Source: Lunularia cruciata (taxonomy: Eukaryota > Streptophyta > Marchantiopsida > Lunulariales > Lunulariaceae). From it: 64,000 bases of DNA. The notes under the pieces were generated by a model. That model did no database searches, was not told the origin of the DNA, and saw only the letters and a list, made by a program, of their open reading frames with translations. Of the stretch, positions 12,123-23,800 are shown one piece after another; within the stretch, counting starts at the first letter, position 1; the number at the start of each line of letters is the position of its first letter. The stretch spans positions 56,562,291 through 56,626,290 of the forward strand of contig OX419755.1 in the NCBI GenBank assembly GCA_948567375.1, read 5' to 3'. The position numbers were made by a program, and so were the translations under genes.

Positions 12123-12522
12123 TGTAAAAGACCGAATCCAAGGAGAGAAATAGGAGAATGGAAACTAACATTGGGACACTTGAATGAGAGAAAACTCTGA
12201 ATGCCTAGCATGAGCTTTGGCTTTGGTATTTATAGGTAGCATACAAGGCCTTTGAGAAGCTTCCTCAAGCCGCTTTCTTAAAGTGCAAGCCAAGTTAACT
12301 AGGAAGCTTCTCAAGAAGATTCCTTTTAGAAGCCTCTTACTTGGCATGCAAGCTAAGCTAGTTGGAAGCTTCTAGAAGCTACTTACTTGAGGTGCAAGCT
12401 AAGCTAGCTGGGAAGCTTCCCAAGAAGCTTCCTAGATACTTCTAAAATATTCTAGGCTAATTTGTCTTATGTGCTACTTCGTAAGCCTGACTAACTTTGT
12501 CGTTAAACTCCATATTGTTACA
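12123..12522 (-). repeat. 5' LTR of chromovirus B
   Basis: Begins TGTAAAAGA and ends TTGTTACA, and is followed by TCTAT (target duplication). TATA box at about 12227-12236, with GAA/TTC arrays between about 12250 and 12440. Confidence 0.9.
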
Positions 12523-14770
12523 TCTATAGACCCAAGTATACTTGATCCAAGACCTTGAATTCTCTATTTGAAGAATTAACATTAAACTTTTGCACAAAGG
12601 TGCAAACCCTAACCAAAAACAAGACTAGGAATTTTCATAAGGTATCTTGAACCACAACTTGGGGAGTGACCAAAACTCCAAACCTGATCATTAGCTCTTC
12701 TGCATCACCTTACATCTCAAGAGTTTTAACTTCAATCAACCAGATCTGATTTGAGATTGACTCAAAACTAGAATCTTTTGAGCTCAATTTTGTAAGCACT
12801 TTGTCTTCTCTCCAATCCCATTGACAAATAGTGAAAATGTTTCAAGAATCTCTCTCAATTGCCTACTTTGTGCTCTAGGGTATGAATTCTACCCCCTTGA
12901 TTCAATCAATAATATCTCTACCAAAATCAGCTTAAATCGTATGATTTGTATCTTCAAATTGTATCCTTTAAGCTTGTCTTTCCAATGATGGTCCTCATTC
13001 ACCAAATGGCCTCATGTAACTCCTTTGATGGTCAAAAAACTCCAAAGTTCTCTCTTGGGACACAATCTCTTGCACATTTGTCCTTTAGTCTTTTTACTTT
13101 TTGACAAATAGACCCCACACATCTCTATGTCAAATATCTGTGTATGTTAGGCAGATTTTACAAGTCTCCACAAACCGAACTACATCCCTTCACATATTAC
13201 GCCACCAATACCTTTCCTTCAGTTTGGTAAAGGTGGCTTAAATACCCCTATGTCCGGCCCACAAGCTATCATGGAACTTTCTGATCAGTAGCTTCTTTGT
13301 TTCCTCCTTGCACACAACCCATTGTGGAGGCTCGCCACTCCATTTAGCTTTCTTCCACAAATAAACCCCTTCCAAAAGGTAGTTGTATGCTTTTTGCCTC
13401 AATTGTTTGTACCAAGCGTCATTCCATTTTGGTTGCTTGGTCAAGGAGCTAAGGTAATGCCCAATAGCCATCCATTCTTCCTCATAGAGCTCCTCCATGA
13501 AGAACTTAGGATGCTCGTACTCTCCTACTTGAGCCCTTGAAAAGAAGGTAGTACCTATAGTTTTGGTATCATCAATCATTGACTCCTCATCTTGATACTC
13601 AGCCCAAGATAGCATATCTACTACTAGATTAACCTTGCCTACTATGTGTCAAAACTCAGGATTCAAGGAGTTGATGTATGCTATCCACCTAAGCATTGCA
13701 ATGTCTGGGGTATTACAATTGTAATCATCCCTATAACCGGTGCACCAATCAGGTAGTCCTTCTCAAATTTCATCGCTATAACCACTCCCCAAAGCTCTCA
13801 TTTAACTTGAGTGTAGAATCTTTGATGTCAGTCAGGACAAAAAACGTACAATGTATCGGTTCCCCTCTTCATCATCTTGCCCTATCGCCCAACCCATAGC
13901 TACGGGACTAGTATCAACCGTGAGTATTACGGGCTTGTTGTTCTCATAGCTGATCCGTCATAGTATAGGTGGAGAGGACAGCAATGGTTTTTGCTTCTGA
14001 ACCACTTTTGGGTGTCTCTCCTCCACCTAAAATTCTGACCTTTCCATAATAAACCATAGAGAGGATCTGCTTCGTGGGCAAAGTGCGGAATCCATACATG
14101 ATAAAACACGCAAGCTCTTAAGAATCTCCTTACTTATATTGGTGAGTTGCATGTGTCCTTCATTTGCTGAATTGCATTCACCTTGCTTGGATCAGGTTTG
14201 CAACCAAACCATCCACATAAATGCCCAACAATGACCACCTCTTCAACACCGAACTTGGATCTAGCACCCGATAATGTCAAATGAACCTCCTCAAGCCGTG
14301 ATAGGATCTGATCACAATCTGAAATGTGATCAGATACAAACTTGTGGCACCTTCTCTGATCCAAAACTTCATCTTTCTCTTCTTCTATACACCCTTTTAT
14401 TGGAATATCATCCATAAAAGGCATTGTCTTTTTTGGAATGAAATCCCTAAGAACATTATTCATCCCGTTCATGATATGTGCAATAGAATTTGTTGCTCCT
14501 TGTGGCAATGTGCACATCCTCATCAATCCCAAGGGTGTCCTCATTGTGGTAAAATCTCTACTCTTTTCAGCAAGTTGGAACTGGTCATAACCAGAGTGTA
14601 GATCTCCCAACGAATATATTTCTCTACTCGCAAATGCTTCCACAAATTCTCCAAAAATTGGCCTTATCCCCGTGTTTCTAATTGTCGCTCAATTCACCGG
14701 TTGCATGTCTTGAATGAACCTCAATGCTCCATTCTTTTTAGGCACTATAAACCAGCGACTAGAAAATCCT
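12523..14770 (-). mobile_element. Gypsy fragment D (RT and zinc-binding region of a third lineage)
   Basis: Minus-strand reading shows a reverse transcriptase (about 13930-14770) with WFIVPKKNGALRFIQDMQPVN at its start, then SLGDLHSGYDQF, TLPQGATNS and PFMDDIPIKG. An H2C2-type integrase N-terminal zinc region follows at about 13150-13615, with KLLIRKFHDSLWAGHRGI. The RT text is clearly different from A, B and C. The sequence from 12523 to about 13140 has no recognisable domain. The fragment joins the leader of chromovirus A near 14770. Broken and incomplete. Confidence 0.8.
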
Positions 14771-15290
14771 GGACACAAAAATCCCAATGGTTTGGCAGAA
14801 GTGGATTTGGTGGTCCATAAATTCCATCCATCCAATTCCTGCTCTGATACTAATGTAAAAGACTGAGACCGAGGAGAGAAATAGGAGAATGGAATCTCAC
14901 ATTGGGACACTTGAATGAGGGAAAACTCGGAATACCTAGCATGAGCTTTGCTCTTGTATTTATAGGGAGCATACAAGACCCTTGAGAAGCTTCTCAATAA
15001 GCTTCTCAAGAAGCTTCCTTGAGCTATTTTCTTGTAGTGCAAGCCAAGCTAACTAGGAACCTTCTCAAGAAGTTTCCTTGAGCTGCTTACTTGGCATGCA
15101 AGCTACGTTAGTTGGATGCTTCTAGAAGCTTCCTTCTAGAAGTTACCTACTTGGGGTGCAAGCTAAGCTAGCCATCTAGGAAGCTTCCCAAGAAGCTTCC
15201 TAGATACTTCTATAATATTCTAGACTAATTTGTCTTATTTGCTACTTTGTTAGCCCTACTAAATTTGTTGCTAAACTCCACATTGTTACA
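14771..15290 (-). mobile_element. Chromovirus A leader, primer site and 5' LTR
   Basis: Bases 14771-14853 match the leader of element B. The primer-binding site at 14841-14852 reads TAGTATCAGAGC on the minus strand. The LTR occupies 14854-15290 (TGTAAAAGA...TTGTTACA), with TATA near 14957-14966 and GAA/TTC arrays downstream. It pairs with the LTR at 246-668, which shows that A is one element split by the D block and B. Confidence 0.85.
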
Positions 15291-15954
15291 TTGTGCACCA
15301 AAATGACTAATAACCTAATCCACAAACAAGCAAGCCGTCCCTTTATTGGACTTTTCAAGAAGTGACACCAACTCAATCTACTTGAAAAAGTGCTCCACCA
15401 TAACAAAAACATAGTTATGATGTCTCACAATCAATAATAAAGGTCCAGGAAAGTCCAAACTCCAACAATAACCCAATCCCATGATAAGTAATGGTTGTAA
15501 TTATGGCATAGAAGCATTAAATGATGCTCTAACTTGGTCACAAACCATATATTTGGCAACAAATTGTTATACATTGGTCTACATACCACCAAACCAATAA
15601 TGACTCTAGAGTAAGTTATATGTATGCTTTACTCCAAATTGTCCTAGCTTCTCATGAGCATGACATACTAACTATGGTCTATGAGATAGAAGTAGTACTA
15701 CTTGCACTCTACCATTCTCCCATACACAAAGAAGGTATCCACACTCCAATCTAAACCACTTGGCTTATTGAAAGACACAATCTTTCTCCTTGGTACCCAT
15801 ATGCCACACACAACACCAATACAAAGATAATCCATCACCAAGATATCATCATGAATGTCTTCCTAACCTTTATCAATATCTCTACCCTTTGGATCTATGA
15901 CCTCAACAACTCCTCATGTATGTGTTGAGAGAGACATCACCACCAAGGCCTCAA

Positions 15955-16025
<71 letters not shown>

Positions 16026-17929
16026 GTAGATGCATGCACAATTAGCATTATCTCCTCATTTATCTTGCCATGCCAATGTGCTCCAATCTGATCCTACTAG
16101 TTGGGACATGGATTTCTACTCAACCTATCTACATCAAGTTTCAACACTCCAAGTCTATGAATAATCGTGAAATCATACTCTTGTACTTTTAGAGCTCATT
16201 GTGCAAGCTTCCTAAAAGCTTGTTAGACTCCATCAACCACTTTAATGGTTAATGATCAATGATGAGAAAGAAGGGGTTACCAAATAGGTAACATAAAAAA
16301 TGTGCTATTACTCACACTTCTACCAAGCACTCTCCCTCACATGAACTATACTTTACCTTTGTTAAATTTTGGAATGATTAGCATAGGCCACCACAAACTC
16401 CTTCCCTTCATCATCTTGTTAGGTGAGCACTACTCCAAGCTCCAACATACTCCAATCAACATGAACTTAGAATAATTGTCCTTTGATCACTCTCTTAAGA
16501 ATAAAGGTAGATGTCAACCTCTCCTTGAGTTCTATAAAAGCTCTCTCTTGCTTGTCTTTCCAAGACCACTCTATGTATGCTTCATCAAGGCCTTGGCAAT
16601 GGTACTAAATCTATTGATATATTGGTGATTGAGGTTTTTTAACCTAAGGAATGCTCATACTCTATTCACATTCATAAGCAAAGAAATATGTGCAATAACC
16701 TCCACCTTAGTTTGCTGAAAACCAAGTCCTATAGGGTAAATAGTGTGATCCAAATACTCAACCTTCTTGTGAAAGAATATACACTTCCCAAAATGTAAGT
16801 TGAGTCCATGAGATCTCAACTTCTTAACCACCTCCAACAAATACTCTCATGCTCCACCAACTTGGTCCTATGGACCAAAATGTCATCAATATGCAATTGT
16901 GCACCAAGAAAAATGCAATTGTGCTAGGATCTTGTCCATGATCCTATAGAACTTGGTAAGAGTGTTCTTTAACGCAAATGGTAAGAACCTCCAATAATAT
17001 AATACATCCTTGTCATGAGGATCAATAACCCAAAATGTTATCTTGGACTTGTCTTCCTCCTTGATCATCAACCGATGATATATTGCTTGAAGATCCAAAG
17101 TACTGAAGACCTTTGCATGACCAATCACATCAACAATTTCCTCCAATGTATGCATGGCATACCAATCAGTTCTAGTCTATCAATTAATAAGATGGTAATC
17201 TTTGCACATCTGCCTATCTGTGTAGTTGCCATGCATATCCTTTGTGGCATCAATGTAATTGAAGTATACTCTCTATGTGAAACCTCTACCAAACCAACCT
17301 CAAAAATATCTCTACTCCCGCTCTAGATCAATATTCTCTCAATGTCACATTATCTATAGGGACATTAAAAAGCTTGTATATCATTACTCAACTCAATCTG
17401 AAAACTATGTCCTTTTAGAGCACCCAAATCCTTCATAATGAAAGAAAACTAAGTTTTGTAACTCCTCAAGAACCTCTAAACTCTCCATCTTTCTCCTCTT
17501 TTATACTTGGGTCCAATTTTTGGCTTCCAAGTATCCTTTGTAACTGATATAAGAGTGGAAGATGCATTGATTGGCTACTTGACCAAGCCCTTGGAAGCAA
17601 TAATGTCTTGCTCCCAACCACTAGAGTCCCCAACCTTTGTGTGGCAAACTCCTTCCACTTTGGTTGCAAGTTCCATATGTCCTCTAGTTGCATCCCAAGT
17701 AGACCAAAGGTGTAACTCAAGTAGACCATGCTCACTTGGATGGACTCCAAGTAGACTAGTTTCACTAGTAGCCATTGGCTATATCCAAGAATACCATATC
17801 CACTTGGTCCATCACCCCCACATATGCTTGAATTGTGTTGATATGCATAGAGTTCACAAGTGTCCGACTAATGATGCCTATCAAGTGCATCTTATGTTGC
17901 TCTACTAAGCCAAGGCTCACAATCTAGGT
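15291..17929 (-). mobile_element. Ty3/gypsy element C', integrase to MTase-RT linker
   Basis: Collinear with 53985-56570 of element C. The integrase and H2C2 remainder lies at 15291-15850, RNase H and RT palm at about 16100-17155, and the linker between methyltransferase and RT at 17466-17908. The RT segment includes VFSTLDLQAIYHRLMIKEED. Many substitutions and interruptions show that it is much older than C. The left part of the same copy is at 1-245. Confidence 0.85.
15957..16022. repeat. (TA)n microsatellite inside C'
   Basis: About 33 TA units. The equivalent place in element C (near 54650) has only a short ATATACACA, so the array expanded after insertion. Confidence 0.95.
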
Positions 17930-18440
17930 CAAAAAATTCAGGTCCATAGCTTGATCTAACACCTAATGCTTGGATGCCTCCAACACTATTGTAATAGTGG
18001 TCATGTTGATACAAAAACCCATTGCTTTCTCCCTCTCGTTTGCATTAAGCTCTGTCAACTATTGTGATTGTGAGTCCCAAACAAGTCTACAACCTCCCTT
18101 CAAAAAGCATGGGAGATTGGGAAACTGATAAGTGTGGGTAAAGTGGCTTTGGGCTATCCAACAAGGTTCACCACTACCATAGGTGACCTATCAACCACTA
18201 CCACCATTTGAGACTGGTGCCCAACATGCAAAATATCATCAACAATAAGGTGGTCTAGTTGCTAAATCCCATCATAAGCATGATGTAGAACCTCACTAGG
18301 TAAGAGGTTTATCCACCAAAGGCAAAGATGATGAGCCCATGATCCTACTTTGGCTGCAACCAACAATGCAGCATGTCCCATCAAAGAATAGATTTGATGT
18401 GTACTTGCCACCACTTGTGTACAAGAATCACCCATCAAAG
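17930..18440 (-). pseudogene. C5-methyltransferase C-terminal part in gypsy C'
   Basis: Aligns with 56575-57090 of element C, which is the C-terminal half of its cytosine methyltransferase domain. The minus-strand text at about 18290-18350 resembles the motif VIII region of C (compare its RAHRLCLWWTN). The match to C is lost near 18440, close to motif VI, so the copy ends there. It shows that the domain belongs to the family and not to one unusual insertion. Confidence 0.75.
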
Positions 18441-18550
18441 GGTTATTAAGAGAAAGGATTGAAAAGAGTGAAGAAATAATCCATCAAACAAATTAATCTT
18501 ATACAAAATTTTATTATTATTAAATATCTAATTAAGGATCCCTAAATTAA

Positions 18551-19090
18551 GGTTTATGAGCATGAAATTGTAGTATATCTTTTATTGTGGAAAATAGTTG
18601 GTGATGCTTACATGCATTTAATCTCTTTGTAGCACTTGATGTTGATTTTAACTTTTATTGGGTGGTATTTAAATCTGATTTTCAACCTATCTTGCCCAAC
18701 CTTCCCACATTTATATTTTGATATTCATCAATTTCAACTTCACACACAATAATGAGCTCATCTATGTTCTTTTTGTATTACAACCCTACTTTATGGGGAT
18801 TTGGAATCCAAATCAACTAGGTTTATGAGCATGAAATTGTAGTATATCTTTTATTGTGGAAAATGGTTGGTGATGCTTACATGCATTCAATCTCTTTGCA
18901 ACACTTGATGTTGATTTTAACTTTTATTGGGTGGTATTCAAATGTGATTTTCAACCTATCTTGCCCAACCTTCCCGCATCCATATTTCAATATTCAGCAA
19001 TTTCAACTTCACACACACCATAATGAGCTCATCTATGTTCTTTTTGTATTAGAACCCTACTTTATAGGGATTTGGAATCCAAATCAACTA
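18551..19090. repeat. Tandem duplication, ~270-bp unit x2
   Basis: Units 18551-18819 and 18820-19090 both begin GGTTTATGAGCATGAAATTG and differ at a small number of sites. The short reading frame across the second unit has no recognisable product. Confidence 0.95.
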
Positions 19091-20700
19091 GGTATCATCT
19101 ATTGTGCTTAGAATATAAGTATAAAATAGGACCATAACATATATATTATCCTAAAATTTATTTAGATATAAATTTACATATTTTCTTGTCAATTATGGAC
19201 ATAAATTTCCAAATCTAGTACTTAGAAATCTTTTAATTCTTAATCTGCTCCATGCTAGATAGACACATTTACTTGGTTCTTTATTGAAAATCTACTAGTT
19301 CCAGGTATCTCCTACCTTGTGCTCCAATTTTCATTACTTATTCCCTTATATAGAATTTAAGTACTCTTTTGTAATAAGATCACCTTTCAATAAATCTTCT
19401 AACATTAGACTCAATGGATAATCTACTATTGTGCATAGTGCTCATTTTCAAGTTCCATATATGAAGTTTATTATAACTATTCCATATAACTTTTGATGTA
19501 ATCCAATCAAACTTTTAAGACCCGCTTATCTTTTATGCATGGGTTTTAATGAAATGGTCTCTTATTTACTTATTATGTTTCTTGGGTTTGTATTAAATGG
19601 GTTACATAAATCTAAATGAGACCTTTCAATATCCAATCTTAATAAGATGTGTAGTGTTGAAAGAATTTTTAAGACAAATATCTTGAGATTTTTACTAGAG
19701 ATATTTTACTATACTGCACTAATGTTTGTTGTAGCATTTAAAATTTTAACATAAAGAGTTTGCAACCATGATTACTCTAAATCCAGATAATCACCTTTTG
19801 TTAAGCTCTTTTGGTACTATAAATTTTCATTAATTTGGAATCTAAACCCATAAATATCCACAGTCACCAAAGTTGTAATTTTACTTTAGTTTATAAAGCA
19901 ATAATTTGGTTTTTAACTTTCTAGTATTCCAATCTAAAACTTAAAGTTCAAAGTGTAGGTTTCACTTACTTAATCACTGTCCTTCAAGTTCTAGATTGTC
20001 TGATCAAATTTCAAATTTGTTAATCTAAAATCTAAATGCTAGTTTGAAGATGTTTTCATCTAAGGTTAAAACTTATATCTTAAAATTCTTGAATTTATTT
20101 ATCCTAAATTTATTTATTCTTTTGCATTTAAACATAAATTATAGTTTTTATTTCCTCTTACTTGGCTATTTTCTTTATAGTATATGATATTTCTCATGTT
20201 CTAGATCTTAAATTATTCTTTAACCAATTTATGTGAACTTATTCTTCCAACCTGTTCATAGAGTATATAGCTATATAATCATTGGATTACATTGGACACA
20301 CAGTAGATAAGTATTTATTATGTACTTATAATTCTATGCAAATATTTGATAATATATTGTATTTTCTAGACTCTCTAAATTTTGACTTTTTTCCTTTAAT
20401 GTGCTCTACAATTAAAAAAAAAACTCTTGTCTAATACGGAATGTGTTCAATTACTATCCTTAAAGCGCTTGTCATTTGAGCTACTATTTATATGCAAATA
20501 AGATAATATGGGATATTTTCTAGACTCCTAAAGTACTTTTATTCATTTAATGTGATGTTGGGTTAGAAAAAACTCATAACTAGACATGCATTTGTTCAAT
20601 TACTATTCTTAAAGTGCGTATCATTTTAAATTTGTGTTATTTTTTCTATAATTAAAAAATCTCAATCGACAGAATCCTATTTTTGACAGAATCCTATCTC
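19091..20700. other. AT-rich intergenic sequence, nothing recognised
   Basis: No long reading frames, repeats or RNA genes that I can support. CpG is rare. Confidence 0.6.
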
Positions 20701-20870
20701 CAGTTGTGTGTAGACCTTACGACTTGCATAGCTCGGATATCTTAAATGCGGTAGGGCAGATTTCTCATATAAACTCTATTGAGGCTTAGCCCCGTGTTAC
20801 CCTTTTTTTTTTCTCTCCCTTGTATGGCTTGATGGGGTCTTCCCATCCTTCGTTTTTCCTACGATGTAGC
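20701..20870 (+). mobile_element. 5'-truncated 3' end of LINE-like element F
   Basis: Matches 40447-40610 closely, including GACTTGCATAGCTCGGATATC versus TACTTGCATAGCTCGGATATC and the tail TTGATGGGGTCTTCCCATCC. The encoded text (VCRPYDLHSSDIL) matches the C-terminal end of the longer copy. A shared 3' end with a variable 5' start is the usual result of target-primed reverse transcription. Confidence 0.8.
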
Positions 20871-23800
20871 CTTTCAAAAAAGACAATTTTGACTTGTGCG
20901 ATTCATGATAATTATGTTCATGACTTTTTGCTCAATGATATAAATCACGATGTATTATAAACTTTATATCGAGATAGCCAGATCTACCGAGTAATTACAC
21001 TTCTTCAGCGATTCTTCATTTATTGAGGTCCACGGAGATAAAGCCTTTGCCAAGGACACGGCTTCGTCGATCTCCAATTTTCTTAATAATAGTATGCCCT
21101 TTGAAGTCTCAGAGTAGATATTTATATTTATAGACATTATTTTTATCAATTATTTTTTTTATCAAATTATAGATATTATAAACCATATCCACCTTCTCAT
21201 TCTCTTGTGTTAACGTCTCTATGAAGGGCCTTTATGAACAGTCTCCTATGAACGATAACTTGCATTGATGCTACTGTATTATAAACTCTAGATGAAACAA
21301 AATTATACTATGCTGATGTTAATTACTCCACACGAGCCTTTCAATTTTTCTCATAAAGTTTGTATTACAATGACCTTTAAAACATAGAAGATATTGTAAA
21401 TGAACTGTAGATTCATCCTCTTGCTAAAGTGAATTGGAATAAAATTTACTTACATTCACAAATATTATAGCGATACCATGCATTAAAGGGATTGTTGATA
21501 GATTTTCTTTCTTATAAGAACTCTACTCAAGACCTTTAAAGCCGGATCATCCGGAGTAAAGTCCTGTCTAAATTTCATAAAGAATAAGAACTTGGTCATT
21601 GGAGATTTCTTTTACCTGTCTCTTGATTTAGGTTTAAACAGTTAAACAGCCCCAAAAAAAGAGAACCAGCTTGAAGAATTTATAGACCCACCGGAATAAA
21701 CGTGTTTACCCATGGATCTATCATGTAGATATAGATTCATCCATCAATTTTAAGATATTGTGTTTACCATGTTCTATCATGCAGATATAGATTCATCCAT
21801 CACTTTTAAGATATTGAAATCTACTACCTTTTCATTCGTATGCATGTCGTAAGGATCTTCGAATAGATGTTACTAGAGGAAAAGTATACTAATATTCCTA
21901 AGAATCCATGTCGACGTCGGCTCTTCTTCGCCACCAGGGTGACGGTACATACCAGGCACGTGTTACATCCATTAGAACTATAGAAAAATCCCTTCATTTG
22001 ATGCATTATTGTTTTTCTATAAGATTGATAATGAATGCCTTCATGCTCTTGTAGGCGCTTCTATGGTTTGAAAAGTAAATGGGCCTCAAGAAGTAGATCG
22101 AAAAAGATCCTTTATCATACATGATCAATCTTCTAGTATCAAACAGATTTACTAAATAATCAGGTCAACCTTACATCAACTGCAGTCTATTAGTTGTACC
22201 CTCTCAATGAAATTCAGTGATAGACAGACCTTCTCTCTCGAGACATCTAAATTGAGATATTGCAGGAAACGGAAGAGCAAGGGTGTTATTATCTTAGGCT
22301 CTCCGTTCACTTAGTGTTGATTAACAAATAGTAAAATTTTGACTAGATCTGAAGGACTAGTAATGATCCCATTTTTTAAGTTGCTATGTAAGTCACGAAT
22401 TAACAACATTCGTTACTTTCACAGTGTTTAAACATGCGTAGAGTTTGCTAGTGTTTGCTGAACTGGGAATAACCTAAAAAGACTAGTGAATCTTTTCCTG
22501 CGTCTTTTCCGAACCAACTTCACCAATCCGAACCAGTGTGGCAGCTCTGATTTGCGAGTTGCGACCTGCTAAGCCACGTGACATACTCGACAGATGGCAG
22601 CACCTCTTGGAGGATGAAGACAATGGCGGAAAAGCGTCGGGACTCAGCCGATAACCATGTACTGTTACAAACAACAACCGGCTTACTCGGTCGCAGTAAT
22701 GAGGCAACGACCAAGATAAGCACTGTGGTGCCATCTGACGTGGACAAAGATAGCTGTGTCAGGGGACCCTACCAGATCATTTCCTGTCCCTGGATCAAGT
22801 GAGGAAAGCGACGGGAAATCTTAGGCGATTCTATTCTCCTAGGTCGTGACGTCAGGCGCCGAACGTGAAGGTTTCCGAGCGAGACACTGCTTCGGAGAAG
22901 TTATCGACAATCACAGTAGGAAACAACGGGCGACGTAAGCATGCGAGATCCCTCCGGTGATATGATCATTTTCACATGAATAGAGAAAATTTCCTCCAAG
23001 TTTCCCCATCTTTATAATAGAATGAGGTGTTACGCATTCTTAGTGGAGTTCCGGTTCTTTGTATCTCTAGAGCTCTTTTTTTTCAGAGCCTTCCCATGAA
23101 TAAGATTATCTTCTACAGTGGTAAATATTTACCGTAATTATCGTACCGCGTACCATTGGTTTTAACCTACATTTTGTATCTTTTATCTTTCCTTAATATG
23201 GAGCATAAATGCAGTTTGTCATTTTGCGGAAGTCATCAGGGCATTTTGAATTTCGAGGTCTTCACAGTAATAACCTTCTACCATGGTAGTGTGCCTGGGA
23301 CGCTGTTACTGAAATAAAGAAGTTAGAAAAAGGAAGTACTTTTGTGATTACATTTGAGATGTTTACAAATGCGCTCCAAAAATTTCTCTAGCTTGGTTGC
23401 TTTATCTTATTTACCACTTATTTTTACTTTATACTCTATCTCCCTAGACTGATGAATCAACCTGAATAATATTTGTCGTAGATTTTCTCAAAAGTAATAT
23501 ACGAGACCTTGGAATATTATCGAGTTTCTGGTTCCAGAAAAATGTTGATCAGCATAGTGATCAGCCATTGGTATATATATCTGAAGAATTTCTAGAGGTG
23601 AAAAATTGAATTATTAAATATTATTTCCTAAATGTACGAGATTTCTTTTTATCATGTGTTACATTCTTGTTTCATATTAATGACATGTATTGGCATCTTA
23701 AACTATATGTTTTTCAACTTGGTTTACCTCCTACAAACACGAAACATGCTCGTTTTAATACCGGTGATAAATTATGTCAGTTTTCTTTCTTGAAGTCTAC

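Larger units (their letters stand above)
6912..12522 (-). mobile_element. Chromovirus B, full-length Ty3/gypsy insertion
   Basis: Both LTRs are present (6912-7323 and 12123-12522). The element is flanked by the 5-bp duplication TCTAT at 6907-6911 and 12523-12527. A polypurine tract (7324-7334) and an initiator-Met primer site (12110-12121) lie inside the LTRs in the expected places for a minus-strand element. Gag, protease, RT, RNase H, integrase and chromodomain follow in order. By eye the LTRs differ by about 24 substitutions in about 400 bases plus one short indel, roughly 6 percent, so this is a moderately old insertion. The element has all its parts but is broken by several interruptions. 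Confidence 0.92.

Noticed and set aside
22483-22802. Three overlapping open frames of 74-83 codons
   Set aside because: Mutually overlapping on both strands, with no family resemblance. Kept only as a composition feature.
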